Part shown: piece by piece, positions 60,606 through 60,806 of the stretch
Position numbering within the stretch: the stretch's first letter is position 1
How the letters are laid out: each line of letters opens with the position of its first letter
The notes under the pieces: model-generated
What the model saw: only the letters and a program-made list of their open reading frames with translations
What the model was told of the DNA's origin: nothing
Databases searched by the model: none
Assembly: GCA_017429165.1 (NCBI GenBank)
Contig: JAFRPL010000016.1
Coordinates: 1-60,806 of the forward strand
From: Clostridia bacterium
GTDB taxonomy: Bacteria; Bacillota; Clostridia; Oscillospirales; CAG-382
DNA length: 60,806 nucleotides
Reading direction: 5' to 3'
Made by a program: the position numbers and the translations under genes

Positions 60606-60806
60606 ATGAACAAACCTGTCGTACTGATCGTCATGGACGGTGTCGGAGAGACCTCTGAAACACTCGGCAACATGGTACTTCGGGCCAATACCCCCACCCT
60701 TGACTGGTTCAAGGAGAACTGCCCCTGGCAGAAGATCAAGGCACATGGCGGCGCGGTCGGACTGCCGACTGACGATGACATGGGTAACAGCGAAGTCGGC
60801 CACAAC
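60606..60806 (+). CDS. gpmI: 2,3-bisphosphoglycerate-independent phosphoglycerate mutase, N-terminal part (cut by window edge)
   Basis: 67 residues are visible: MNKPVVLIVMDGVGETSETL, a TPTLDWF helix, AHGGAVGLPTDDDMGNSEVG and HN. The first metal-binding Asp (MDGVG) and the phosphoserine of MGNSEVGH are present. The DDDMGNSEVGHN form is that of plant-like bacterial iPGM. It interconverts 3- and 2-phosphoglycerate in glycolysis. A GGAGG site precedes the ATG. Confidence 0.93.
   Translation, partial: MNKPVVLIVMDGVGETSETLGNMVLRANTPTLDWFKENCPWQKIKAHGGAVGLPTDDDMGNSEVGHN

Overview
The window reads as a chromosomal segment of a low-to-mid GC Gram-positive bacterium, most likely an unnamed gut-type member of the Clostridia (Bacillota). 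The reasons are a Firmicutes-style dcw cluster (mraZ-rsmH-ftsL-PBP-murF-mraY-ftsW-murG-ftsQ-ftsZ), a hrcA-grpE-dnaK-dnaJ operon with CIRCE operators, LytTR/DUF3021, DUF4830, DUF4855 and M55 families, near-consensus sigma-A promoters and strong AGGAGG ribosome binding sites. No rRNA or CRISPR array was seen, and only one intact tRNA.

Layout. 1-1.6 kb: 5' end of ilvE and a G5-M23 cell-wall peptidase. 1.7-13.9 kb: a compact division and cell-wall cluster ending in two tandem ftsZ genes. 14-20.8 kb: HAD phosphatases, a large DUF4855 lipoprotein, an M55 aminopeptidase and membrane proteins. 20.9-27.9 kb (minus strand): an ABC-2 exporter, an MsmX-type ATPase, a pseudouridine synthase operon and an ABC-F protein. 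28-32.2 kb: an SPFH protein, its zinc-ribbon partner and an SGNH hydrolase. 32.3-37 kb: the chaperone operon. 37.2-38.1 kb: LytTR-DUF3021.

38.2-47.6 kb is an accessory region. It begins at a tRNA-Leu locus holding a truncated copy, then the intact gene, then a tyrosine integrase. It carries an excisionase, a ParB-like protein, two MobC-like proteins, a RepA-like ATPase, unusual hairpin and iteron-like repeats and a DUF4143 ATPase. After an HsdS remnant comes a probable two-gene Kiwa anti-phage system (kwaA-kwaB). It ends in a scar where a Mu-type transposase tail is joined to the tail of a flavodoxin gene. No relaxase was found, so the element is either mobilised in trans or decayed.

47.7-60.8 kb returns to metabolic genes with visibly different codon habits (ATA isoleucine codons become rare). 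It holds an esterase, a LysR regulator, a flavodoxin/ferredoxin protein, a DUF523 protein and a lipoprotein. Next is an amino-sugar catabolic run (cyclase, ChbG-like deacetylase, NagA, an oxidoreductase, NagB). A structured 5' leader or small RNA with a perfect promoter and terminator precedes an unknown gene. The window ends with a PLD-helicase-DUF3427 protein and the start of gpmI. The best leads are the tandem ftsZ pair, the relaxase-less element with its repeat modules and Kiwa cargo, and the leader RNA at 56.9 kb. All calls are by eye; no database search was run.
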